From assembly GCA_007127175.1 (NCBI GenBank), contig SKZX01000050.1, positions 1 through 8,002 on the forward strand: a stretch of DNA of 8,002 nucleotides, in the 5' to 3' direction. Origin of the DNA: Desulfobacterales bacterium. GTDB lineage: Bacteria; Desulfobacterota; Desulfobacteria; Desulfobacterales; Desulfosalsimonadaceae. The translations under genes were made by a program, and so were the position numbers. This document shows positions 1 through 5,560 of this stretch, piece after piece (position 1 is the first letter of the stretch; each line of letters opens with the position of its first letter). A model generated the notes under the pieces. The model saw only the letters and a program-made list of their open reading frames with translations. It ran no database searches and was not told where the DNA came from.

Positions 1-152
1 ATCCATTGCCCCTCCGGGGCATCAAAAACCGATCCCGATACCCATCCATTGCCCCTCCGGGGCATCAAAAACCGATCCCGGTTGCCATCCAATACCCCTT
101 CGGGGCATCAAAACCGATACCGATACCCATCCATTATCCCTCCGGGGCATCA
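1..152. repeat. tandem ~43-bp repeat, four copies, each with a small hairpin
   Basis: Contiguous head-to-tail units lie at 1-43, 44-86, 87-128 (42 bp) and 129-152 (partial). The window cuts the array on the left, so it may be longer. Each unit starts ATCCAT/ATCCAA and contains a CCCC-TYC-GGGG hairpin followed by GCATCA. In units 1 to 3 a CCGAT-rich stretch follows. The right arm GGGGCATC is invariant, while the left arm drifts in units 3 and 4. A copy of GGGCATC (145-151) also pairs with GATGCCC at 179-185. There are no unique spacers, so this is not a CRISPR array. Reading frames crossing it only encode repeat-derived Pro/Gly/Ile peptides. Function unknown; a REP-like or slippage-derived intergenic repeat is the simplest view. 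Confidence 0.85.
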
Positions 153-196
153 TTTCGGGTATTTTACCGGGGGGTGGCGATGCCCTTAGAATCAAT

Positions 197-225
197 TTGC
201 TTTTGCCCGCTGCCTTTGTTATCAT
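197..225 (+). promoter_or_regulatory. candidate sigma70-type promoter for WS/DGAT-1
   Basis: TTGCTT at 197-202 and TATCAT at 220-225 (5 of 6 to TATAAT) are separated by 17 bp. They lie about 40 bp upstream of the start codon at 267, downstream of the tandem repeat. The -35 match is weak (3 of 6), so this is only a candidate. Confidence 0.35.
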
Positions 226-266
226 AAATTTTATGGGAAAAACATATTCTATCCAGGAGGGGTGCT

Positions 267-1970
267 ATGTCACGGCGCGTTGAAATCATGTCGAATATCG
301 ATAAATTCTGGCTTCATATGGATCATCCGACCAATCTGATGATCATCACCGGCTACCTGGCCTTTGACGAACCCCTCGATTTTCAGCGCCTCCTGAAAAC
401 GTTCGAAAAACGCCTGCTCTGCTATGAGCGGTTCAAAAAACGGGTCATCCGCCCCTTGAGCGGGATCGGCAACGCCACCTGGGAGCTCGACCCCAAGTTC
501 GACCTGCGCTCCCACCTGCACCGCGTTGCGCTGCCGTCACCCGGCGACAAGGAAACCCTCCAGGAGCTCATCAGCGACCTGACGGCAACCCCCCTGGACC
601 CGACCAAGCCTCTCTGGCAGGCCCATTATATCGAAAATTACAACAATGGCGGCTCCGTCCTGTTCTGCCGCATCCACCACTGCATTGCCGACGGCATCGC
701 CCTGATCCGGCTGCTGTTGTCCATGGCCGATCTCGAACCCGACGCAAACTGGTCGGACGGCATCCCTGAAAAGAAAGGGAAACAGGCATCCGGCCTCGAG
801 TTTTTTCCGTCCCTGGAGGGCATGATGGAAAAATTCAGGGATGCCCAGCGGCAGGTCGGGCGCTTCGGCAAGCTGCTGGCAAAGGAACTCGAGCAAAGCA
901 TTTCCAATCCCGCCCATGTTTTCGACCGCGCAAAGACGGTCAGCAAATACACCTTTGACGCCGCCGGGGTCATCAGCAAGATCCTTTTGCTGCCGGCTGA
1001 CCGCAAGACCGTTTTCCGAGGACAATTGGGGGTGCGCAAAAGCGTTTCCTGGAGCAACCCCCTCCCTTTGGACGATATCAAGAACATCGGCAAGTATTTC
1101 AACGCCACCATCAACGACATCCTCGTGTCCATGGTGACGGGCGCCCTCAGGCGCTATCTGCAGCAGTGCAACAACCTGGTGGGCGACCTGGATATCCGCA
1201 TGGCCATGCCGGTAAACATCCGCCCCCTGGACGCGCCCATCGAGCTGGGCAACCAGTTCAGCCTGGTCCTGGTTTCCCTGCCGGTGCACATCGACGACCC
1301 GGTGCTGCGGATCCGCGAAATCCAGCGCCGTATCCGGGAGCTCAAGGACTCGCCAGACGCGCTTGTGGCCTATACCCTGCTCAACGTCCTGGGCGTGTCG
1401 TCCACCAAGCTGGCCAAATTCGGCGCCACCATGTTCGCCAATAAAATGACGGGCGTCATGAGCAACGTGCCCGGCCCCCGGCAGCCCCTGTATTTTGCCG
1501 GAAAGGAGATCACGGACATCATGTTCTGGGTGCCCCGCATCGGCGGATTGGGCCTGGGGATCTCCATCATCAGCTACAACGGCAAAGTGTCTTTGGGCAT
1601 TTGCACCGATACCGGGCTCGTGGCCGACCCCAATTCCATACTGCGGCATTTTGAAAACGAATTCCGGATGCTCCACGGCATGTACAAGGCCGGGCAGATC
1701 GAAAGGGACCCGCTGGTCATCAATGACCGGTTTCAGGATGCCGCCAATGTCAGAGATGCCTATGATGACCCGGCGTATAAAGGCGCGCCGGTTCAGGCTA
1801 TCCGCTGCAATGCCATGACCCAGAAGGGCACCCGGTGCCAGAACCGCGCTGCAACGGATTCCATTTACTGCACCATGCACCTGTCCAAGTATGAAAGCCT
1901 CTCCGATCTCAAGCCGACTTCGGAGTCCGATAAACCCGATAAAACCGACCAAGGCGCATCCGCAGGGTAA
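267..1970 (+). CDS. wax ester synthase/diacylglycerol acyltransferase (WS/DGAT) with C-terminal Cys/His module
   Basis: 567-aa bifunctional-type O-acyltransferase, expected to transfer acyl groups from acyl-CoA to fatty alcohols or diacylglycerol at the cytoplasmic membrane or lipid-body surface. Family marks: PLW at 115-117; the catalytic HHxxxDG motif at 137-143 (His138 is the expected general base); the ND motif at 283-284 (NDILVS); and the NVPGPRQPLYF signature at 400-410. The ATG at 267 has a strong AGGAGG at 255-260, six bases upstream. An internal Met at codon 8 is possible but has no comparable site. The family is usually about 450-500 aa; here the acyltransferase fold ends near residue 475 and a tail follows. 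Residues 510-541 carry C514, C524, C535 and H538 in a KGTRC...YCxxH pattern, which looks like a small zinc-binding module. A hydrophilic end rich in Asp, Lys and Ser follows. The gene converges on the phasin gene 29 bp away and is paralogous to 5561-7087. Substrate choice (wax ester or TAG) cannot be read from the sequence. Confidence 0.93.
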   Translation: MSRRVEIMSNIDKFWLHMDHPTNLMIITGYLAFDEPLDFQRLLKTFEKRLLCYERFKKRVIRPLSGIGNATWELDPKFDLRSHLHRVALPSPGDKETLQELISDLTATPLDPTKPLWQAHYIENYNNGGSVLFCRIHHCIADGIALIRLLLSMADLEPDANWSDGIPEKKGKQASGLEFFPSLEGMMEKFRDAQRQVGRFGKLLAKELEQSISNPAHVFDRAKTVSKYTFDAAGVISKILLLPADRKTVFRGQLGVRKSVSWSNPLPLDDIKNIGKYFNATINDILVSMVTGALRRYLQQCNNLVGDLDIRMAMPVNIRPLDAPIELGNQFSLVLVSLPVHIDDPVLRIREIQRRIRELKDSPDALVAYTLLNVLGVSSTKLAKFGATMFANKMTGVMSNVPGPRQPLYFAGKEITDIMFWVPRIGGLGLGISIISYNGKVSLGICTDTGLVADPNSILRHFENEFRMLHGMYKAGQIERDPLVINDRFQDAANVRDAYDDPAYKGAPVQAIRCNAMTQKGTRCQNRAATDSIYCTMHLSKYESLSDLKPTSESDKPDKTDQGASAG

Positions 1971-1999
1971 CCGGGCGGGTACGGGCCGGTTTCAGGGGC

Positions 2000-2638
2000 T
2001 TATTTTTTCGGCTGCTGCGCCGGCGCCTGGGCAGGCGCCTGGGCCGGAGCCTTTGCCTTGGACTTCTCCATGGCCTTGATTTTTTTGTTTAAGGCTTCGA
2101 TTTCGGCGGTCAGCTTGACGACCTGGTCGCGGTTGGCCAAATTCATCCGGTCGAGCATCTCCTTGACCCGCTTGTCGATGGTTTTTGAGAACCAGTCTTC
2201 CACGTTGTCGCGGTAGCGCAGCACTTCCTTTTTGAACTTGTCCGCTTCAATCTTGCTGATTTTCTTCTCCTTGATCAGCATGTTGACCAGCTTGTCGATC
2301 TCTTCTCTGGACATGGTGACCATGTTCTGCCACATGGACGCGTACTTTTTGCCATAATCGAACAGGGAGTCCCCGCCCTTTTTTATCAGCTGGGCCAGCG
2401 TGCCCGTGGGCTCCGCTTTTGCCCGGCGTTTTTTCGGGACCGGTTTTCCGGCGGGCTTGACACCCTTGGTTTTCAGCTTGGACATGACACTGACGGTAAC
2501 GTCCTTGCCGGTTTTCGTTTCGATGATGGCGACGGTTTTTCCGGATTTCTGCAGGTCCAGAATCTCGGGTTGGGTGATGTATTTTTTTGCTTCCGTGTCA
2601 TAAAAACGGCCGTTTGCATATTTTTTGATTGTATACAT
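2000..2638 (-). CDS. PhaR-type DNA-binding domain fused to a PhaF/PhaI-like phasin
   Basis: 212 aa. Residues 1-52 match the N-terminal DNA-binding domain of polyhydroxyalkanoate accumulation regulators (IKKYANGRFYDT, then YIT, then TKTGKDVT). Residues 53-78 are a Lys/Arg/Pro linker. Residues 79-192 are predicted helical and resemble PhaF/PhaI-type phasins: LIKKGGDSLFDYGKK, a middle acidic/basic helix, then MNLANRDQVVKLTAEIEALN, the heptad end typical of that family. The tail is three APAQ repeats (197-208) ending QQPKK. The ATG is well placed, with AAAGGAG at 2647-2653, eight bases upstream. It lies 80 bp downstream of the small phasin-like gene on the same strand, so the two probably share a transcript. 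Likely role: granule-surface protein that may also bind DNA, linking storage level to gene control. No PHA synthase is visible in this window, and with two WS/DGAT genes nearby the granule could be wax ester/TAG instead. Domain identity is recognised by eye; DNA binding is inferred. Confidence 0.8.
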   Translation of the reverse strand: MYTIKKYANGRFYDTEAKKYITQPEILDLQKSGKTVAIIETKTGKDVTVSVMSKLKTKGVKPAGKPVPKKRRAKAEPTGTLAQLIKKGGDSLFDYGKKYASMWQNMVTMSREEIDKLVNMLIKEKKISKIEADKFKKEVLRYRDNVEDWFSKTIDKRVKEMLDRMNLANRDQVVKLTAEIEALNKKIKAMEKSKAKAPAQAPAQAPAQQPKK

Positions 2639-2671
2639 GCCCGTATCTCCTTTGTCTTTAAGGTTGTGTGT

Positions 2672-2701
2672 GCCCGGCCGATAAAAAGGCTTCGGCCGGG
2701 C
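2672..2701 (-). promoter_or_regulatory. strong GC-rich stem-loop between the two phasin genes
   Basis: GCCCGGCCGA (2672-2681) pairs perfectly with TCGGCCGGGC (2692-2701) around a 10-nt loop. It sits in the 80-bp gap of the leftward pair. No U-run follows on the minus strand, so it is not a standard terminator. It could act as an RNA processing or stability element that sets different levels of the two proteins; that role is inferred. Confidence 0.6.
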
Positions 2702-2718
2702 GTTGCGTCACTTGTTCG

Positions 2719-3165
2719 CTACTGGGTCTTTTTGAGGGACTCGATGTTGCTGTTGAGGCTTTCAAGGGCGAGGCTCAGTTTCTCGAGCTCCGCCTTGCTC
2801 GGCATGTTGATGATCGCCGGGACCCGCTGCAGGCCTTCGTTCACCCTTTTTTCAATGGTGACGACCATGGGAATCCGGTTGATCATTTTCCGCCCCTCTG
2901 CAAGGCCCTTTTCGATATTCTTCGACACATACTTTTCGTTGTATTCTTTTGCCCTCTGCTTGCCTTTTTCATAATTTTTCACCACGTAGGCGTCGTTGTA
3001 TTCCTTTGCCTTGCGTTTGCCCTTTTCAAGGGTTTCCACAATGTATTTCTGGTTGTACTCCCTGATCGTCCCGGAAACTTTTTCCCCGGTCTTGCGAACG
3101 GTTTCGGGAATCAGTGTGCGGACGTCTCTACCTGTGGTTTTTTTACCTTTTTGCGCTTTTGTCAT
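2719..3165 (-). CDS. small phasin-like protein with three 19-residue repeats
   Basis: 148 aa, Lys/Glu-rich, no signal peptide or membrane segment. After a basic N-terminus (1-15), three contiguous repeats occupy 37-55, 56-74 and 75-93, each opening YN and containing KY/AY, then EKG. This reads as an amphipathic helical repeat of period 19. A less charged section (94-121, with MINRIPMVV and VPAIINMP) follows, then a coiled-coil-like end (125-146, LEKLSLALESLNSNIESLKK) resembling the end of phasins. I could not match it to a named family beyond phasin-like. The start at 3165 is chosen over an in-frame ATG at 3180 because GGAGG (3174-3178) lies eight bases before 3165 and overlaps the 3180 ATG, which has no ribosome site of its own. 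First gene of a leftward pair with the PhaR-phasin gene. Likely role: granule coat or scaffold protein (inferred). Confidence 0.75.
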   Translation of the reverse strand: MTKAQKGKKTTGRDVRTLIPETVRKTGEKVSGTIREYNQKYIVETLEKGKRKAKEYNDAYVVKNYEKGKQRAKEYNEKYVSKNIEKGLAEGRKMINRIPMVVTIEKRVNEGLQRVPAIINMPSKAELEKLSLALESLNSNIESLKKTQ

Positions 3166-3173
3166 TGCACTAT

Positions 3174-3178
3174 CCTCC
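3174..3178 (-). promoter_or_regulatory. ribosome binding site deciding the phasin-like start
   Basis: GGAGG on the minus strand, eight bases before the ATG at 3163-3165. Because it overlaps the upstream in-frame ATG at 3178-3180, it supports the shorter 148-residue product. Confidence 0.75.
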
Positions 3179-3196
3179 ATGTTTTGTTTAAATAAT

Positions 3197-3322
3197 GACG
3201 GCTTCGTTAAACGCTCAATATCTGCGTTGCGTGTAATTTTTGAAGCATCTCACGTACGGCTAGTACGCTCAATTCTTCAAAAATTACACGCGCCTTGATC
3301 TTGAGCGTTTTACAAAGCCGTC
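3197..3322. repeat. 126-bp long imperfect palindrome (MITE/REP-like element)
   Basis: Two arms of about 49 bp face each other: outer GACGGCTT (3197-3204) with AAGCCGTC (3315-3322); AAACGCTCAA (3209-3218) with TTGAGCGTTT (3301-3310); and a perfect 17-bp inner stem at 3229-3245 with 3275-3291. The apex carries a further CGTAC/GTACG stem (3253-3257 with 3263-3267). No transposase is encoded and no clear target-site duplication was found. The size and near-perfect symmetry suggest a nonautonomous mobile repeat or REP-like unit. It lies 31 bp upstream of the phasin-like start and would fold as a large hairpin in that gene's leader if transcription starts near 3476. Confidence 0.8.
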
Positions 3323-3402
3323 TGAACCCGATTGTTGCGATACTGTTAATAATGAAATTCAGCCTTATTGCCTGAGGCGGCCGTTTATAAAGCCATCAAC
3401 AT

Positions 3403-3431
3403 TAAACGCCCTAAATATACCTAAATATAAT
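3403..3431 (+). promoter_or_regulatory. candidate rightward promoter with consensus -10
   Basis: TATAAT at 3426-3431 is a perfect -10 hexamer; TAAACG at 3403-3408 is a weak -35 at 17-bp spacing. The -10 lies in a 10-bp tandem repeat (CCTAAATATA at 3410-3419 and 3420-3429). It would start transcription near 3438 and give a leader of about 200 nt to the hydrolase at 3636, passing through the 3460-3502 hairpin. The A/T-rich repeat could also produce a chance match. Confidence 0.3.
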
Positions 3432-3459
3432 TGATAGGAGCGTTCAGGATGAAACGGTT

Positions 3460-3502
3460 ATAACGCAATGCGTCATGCTCGCTTTATGACGCATTGCGTT
3501 AT
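3460..3502. promoter_or_regulatory. 17-bp perfect inverted repeat built of two operator-like palindromes
   Basis: Arms 3460-3476 and 3486-3502 are perfectly complementary around a 9-nt loop. Each arm contains its own near-perfect palindrome, ACGCAATGCGT (3463-3473) and ACGCATTGCGT (3489-3499), centred 26 bp apart. Palindromes inside a palindrome suggest a paired protein-binding site rather than just an RNA hairpin. One copy lies between the -35 and -10 of the leftward promoter at 3483-3511 and the other lies at its expected start point, a typical repressor layout. The binding protein is unknown; the PhaR-type protein of the same unit is one candidate. Confidence 0.6.
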
Positions 3503-3511
3503 GCGTGTCAA
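3483..3511 (-). promoter_or_regulatory. leftward promoter, probably for the phasin/PhaR-phasin pair
   Basis: On the minus strand TTGACA (3511 down to 3506) is a perfect -35 and CATAAA (3488 down to 3483, 4 of 6) is the -10, with 17-bp spacing. A-tracts directly upstream (3515-3541) resemble an UP element. The next leftward gene starts at 3165, giving a leader of roughly 310 nt that includes the 126-bp palindrome. The perfect -35, correct spacing and A-tracts make it the best promoter candidate in the window. Confidence 0.5.
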
Positions 3512-3514
3512 GTG

Positions 3515-3541
3515 TTTTTTTTGATTTTTTTGCATTTTTTT
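3515..3541. other. phased A/T-tracts (intrinsically curved DNA / UP element)
   Basis: Three T-runs start at 3515 (8 T), 3525 (7 T) and 3535 (7 T), exactly 10 bp apart on the plus strand. Tracts in helical phase are known to bend DNA. They lie directly upstream of the leftward TTGACA and about 95-120 bp before the hydrolase start. Confidence 0.65.
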
Positions 3542-3555
3542 CAGCTGCGGCAAAA

Positions 3556-3577
3556 CCGCGCCGGAAGCCGGTCGCGG
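3556..3577. other. GC-rich stem-loop upstream of the hydrolase gene
   Basis: CCGCGCCGG (3556-3564) pairs with CCGG-T-CGCGG (3568-3577) around an AAG loop, with T3572 bulged. No U-run follows on the plus strand. It would lie in the hydrolase leader, about 60 nt before the start. Role unknown. Confidence 0.35.
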
Positions 3578-3635
3578 CCGGCAATAGCGGCGATCCGGAC
3601 GGAATTGCATGAAAAATAATAAGGAATAACCCGCG

Positions 3636-5498
3636 ATGTTCGAGGAAGAAGTGCTCAAGCTGTCAGAGCAGCCGTATTACCCGGAGGAGGAGTCCATTTA
3701 CATACCGGTTGTCCGGGAGCCGCTCTACCTGTTTATCAAGGAGCTCTGGCATTCCATCGTCAACAAGATGGTGTCCATAACCTTTATCGACGGGGATTAT
3801 TGCTTTGACCATTCCCTCTTCGAGGTCATCGATGGCGATAAAATCAAGATAGCGGCCATTTCCAGCCAGATCCGCCTCGATGAGATTGCCCAGAAAAACG
3901 TGCCGGATGAATTCAAAAAGTTCATCAAGGCCATCAACCCCTATGCGTTAAACGGCAACAGCTACACGGCAAAGCTCATCCGGGAGGCCATCGCCAGAAT
4001 GGGCAAGGGGCAGCAGGCGCCCATCGATTATATCGATTTAAGGAATGACGGCAGGATCCACCCGAGAATCAAGGCGCTGCTGACCGAGTCGATGAACTAT
4101 GGCATCAGCGTCCCCCTGTTTTTTGACAGCAACCCCATCGGGGTGCTCTGGGGGATCCGCAAGGAGCCCTTGAGCCCGGAAAAGATGGAAAGGCTGACCC
4201 GCCAGCTGCATTCCTTTGCAAAAAGCATATCCACCATCATTTCCCTTGAGGTGACGAAGAAAAAACCGGACCTGCCGGCGATCCGGCGCACCATTGAAAA
4301 AATTGACACCACCTCGCTGATCAAGGGACTGCTCTACACCCGGCACAAGGGGCAGGACCTGCCTATACGGACGATTTTCGGCTGGTCCATACGCTATCAG
4401 AAGAGCTTCCGCCTCGATGCCAGTTATATCGTGCCCACGTCCAGGGGGTTTTCCATCAGCCTGAAAAGCTTTCTTCCGGAGGACATGAACGATTCGGGCA
4501 AGACGCTGCTCATGATCCCCGGTTTTTTCTGCAGACGCTCCGTGTTCGACCTTCTGGCAAGGGAGATGTGCTTCAAATACGGGTACAAGGTCATATCCAT
4601 GGACTTGCGGGGGCGGTCCGCCCCTACCATCCCCAAGGGAAAGATCTACGAGGGCTGGAGCCTGGACCATTTTATAAATGAAGACTTCCCCGCGGCCCTG
4701 GCGTGGATCCGGGCCAACTACCCCAATGACCGCATTGTGGTTTACGGGCACAGCATGGGCGGAATGGTGGCCCGTTTTTATACCGCGGCATTCGAGCAGA
4801 TCCGGAAAATGACCATGCGCATCGATCTGCCGGACCCGAGGGCCAATATCGCGGGCATTGTTTCCATCGCCTCCCCGGATAATATCTCCTACCAGATGAA
4901 ACTTCCCGGGTACAACCTCTTCAAGATGGGGTTTTCGGCGTTTTCAAAAGTCTTTCTGATGAAGCGGTTCGGCATCCGGCTCATTGACCAGATCCTGACC
5001 CTCACGGTATCGTCGGTGGTCCCCACCATCAACCTCCAGCGGTACTTTTCCCTGTTCAACAGCCTGAACATGTCCATGCGGGAGGTGGCCTACAACCTGT
5101 CCTCCCGGATCCTCACCTTAAAGGACTTTGTCGGGTATCCCCAGGTGACGCCGCCGGAAATTTATCTGATCATGGAAGACATCATCTGTGAAGAATCATC
5201 GCTGGTCACCATCCAGCTGATCCGGTCCATGCTGAGCGACGGCCCTGTAAGGTCTTACGACGGGAGCATCAATTACTGCCAGCTCCTTGAAGAACATTTC
5301 AACTTGCCGCATTGCACGATTTACGGTACACAGGATGCGATTGTATCGCCCGGGTCGTTTCAGGACATCCCCTACCTTATGGCATCGGACAAGAGCGTGG
5401 TGAAGGCCTATGACCAGGGGCACCTGGGGATCATGATGCACCCGGAAACGGTGCGGTCGGTGGCCGAATACACCCACGACTGGATCAAGACCTTATAG
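3636..5498 (+). CDS. GAF-like domain / alpha-beta hydrolase (lipase or esterase) fusion
   Basis: 620 aa, no signal peptide, so probably cytoplasmic or granule-associated. Residues about 30-207 look like a GAF-type sensor: SVPLFFDSNPIGVLW (158-172) followed by a long helix ending at about 206. Residues about 285-620 are an alpha/beta hydrolase: oxyanion-side loop IPGFF (294-298), nucleophile elbow GHSMGG (371-376, Ser373), likely acid Asp567 in YGTQDAIV, likely His596 in DQGHLG. The insertion at about 420-500 is hydrophobic and may form a lid over a lipid pocket. The ATG has AAGGA at 3621-3625, ten bases upstream, a somewhat long spacing. The WS/DGAT-2 start follows after 62 bp, suggesting co-transcription. 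Likely role: hydrolysis of stored wax ester, TAG or another acyl ester, possibly ligand-gated by the N-terminal domain. Triad and hydrolase fold are clear; the GAF call and substrate are inferred. A PHA depolymerase or an acyltransferase of this fold remain alternatives. Confidence 0.82.
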   Translation: MFEEEVLKLSEQPYYPEEESIYIPVVREPLYLFIKELWHSIVNKMVSITFIDGDYCFDHSLFEVIDGDKIKIAAISSQIRLDEIAQKNVPDEFKKFIKAINPYALNGNSYTAKLIREAIARMGKGQQAPIDYIDLRNDGRIHPRIKALLTESMNYGISVPLFFDSNPIGVLWGIRKEPLSPEKMERLTRQLHSFAKSISTIISLEVTKKKPDLPAIRRTIEKIDTTSLIKGLLYTRHKGQDLPIRTIFGWSIRYQKSFRLDASYIVPTSRGFSISLKSFLPEDMNDSGKTLLMIPGFFCRRSVFDLLAREMCFKYGYKVISMDLRGRSAPTIPKGKIYEGWSLDHFINEDFPAALAWIRANYPNDRIVVYGHSMGGMVARFYTAAFEQIRKMTMRIDLPDPRANIAGIVSIASPDNISYQMKLPGYNLFKMGFSAFSKVFLMKRFGIRLIDQILTLTVSSVVPTINLQRYFSLFNSLNMSMREVAYNLSSRILTLKDFVGYPQVTPPEIYLIMEDIICEESSLVTIQLIRSMLSDGPVRSYDGSINYCQLLEEHFNLPHCTIYGTQDAIVSPGSFQDIPYLMASDKSVVKAYDQGHLGIMMHPETVRSVAEYTHDWIKTL

Positions 5499-5560
5499 CG
5501 GACGACCAGAAGCCATTGCAGGGCGGCAGGCCCCGCGAAAAACCGAAAGAAAGTCTCAAT

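Noticed and set aside
1..152. CRISPR array
   Set aside because: Units are contiguous with no unique spacers, and no cas gene is visible.
537..1952. Long antisense open frame (471 codons) opposite WS/DGAT-1
   Set aside because: It mirrors the WS/DGAT coding frame, has no recognisable domain or ribosome site, and long antisense frames are common opposite GC-biased genes.
1969..2008. Terminator after WS/DGAT-1 (AACCGG/CCGGTT then T6)
   Set aside because: The stem is only six pairs with an 11-nt loop, and the T-run lies about 11 nt beyond it inside the convergent gene.
2668..3195. Plus-strand open frame opposite the small phasin-like gene
   Set aside because: Its Phe-rich product is the complement of Lys/Glu-rich codons on the minus strand; the minus gene has a good ribosome site and protein repeats.
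3436..3463. Four-codon leader peptide (ATG at 3449) with AGGAG at 3436-3440 running into the 3460 hairpin
   Set aside because: The ribosome site coincides with the expected transcription start of the TATAAT promoter, and MKRL has no regulatory-codon pattern; probably chance.
3460..3530. Intrinsic terminator on the plus strand (17-bp hairpin plus T-runs)
   Set aside because: The first T-run begins 12 nt after the stem, too far for a standard terminator; the promoter/operator reading explains more of the layout.
4038..4751. Antisense open frame of 237 codons opposite the hydrolase
   Set aside because: The hydrolase frame carries clear catalytic motifs, while this one has a shadow-like composition and no family resemblance.
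5516..5560. TTG start adding 15 residues to WS/DGAT-2
   Set aside because: The extra residues do not resemble the family, and the ATG at 5561 aligns with the paralogue's start.
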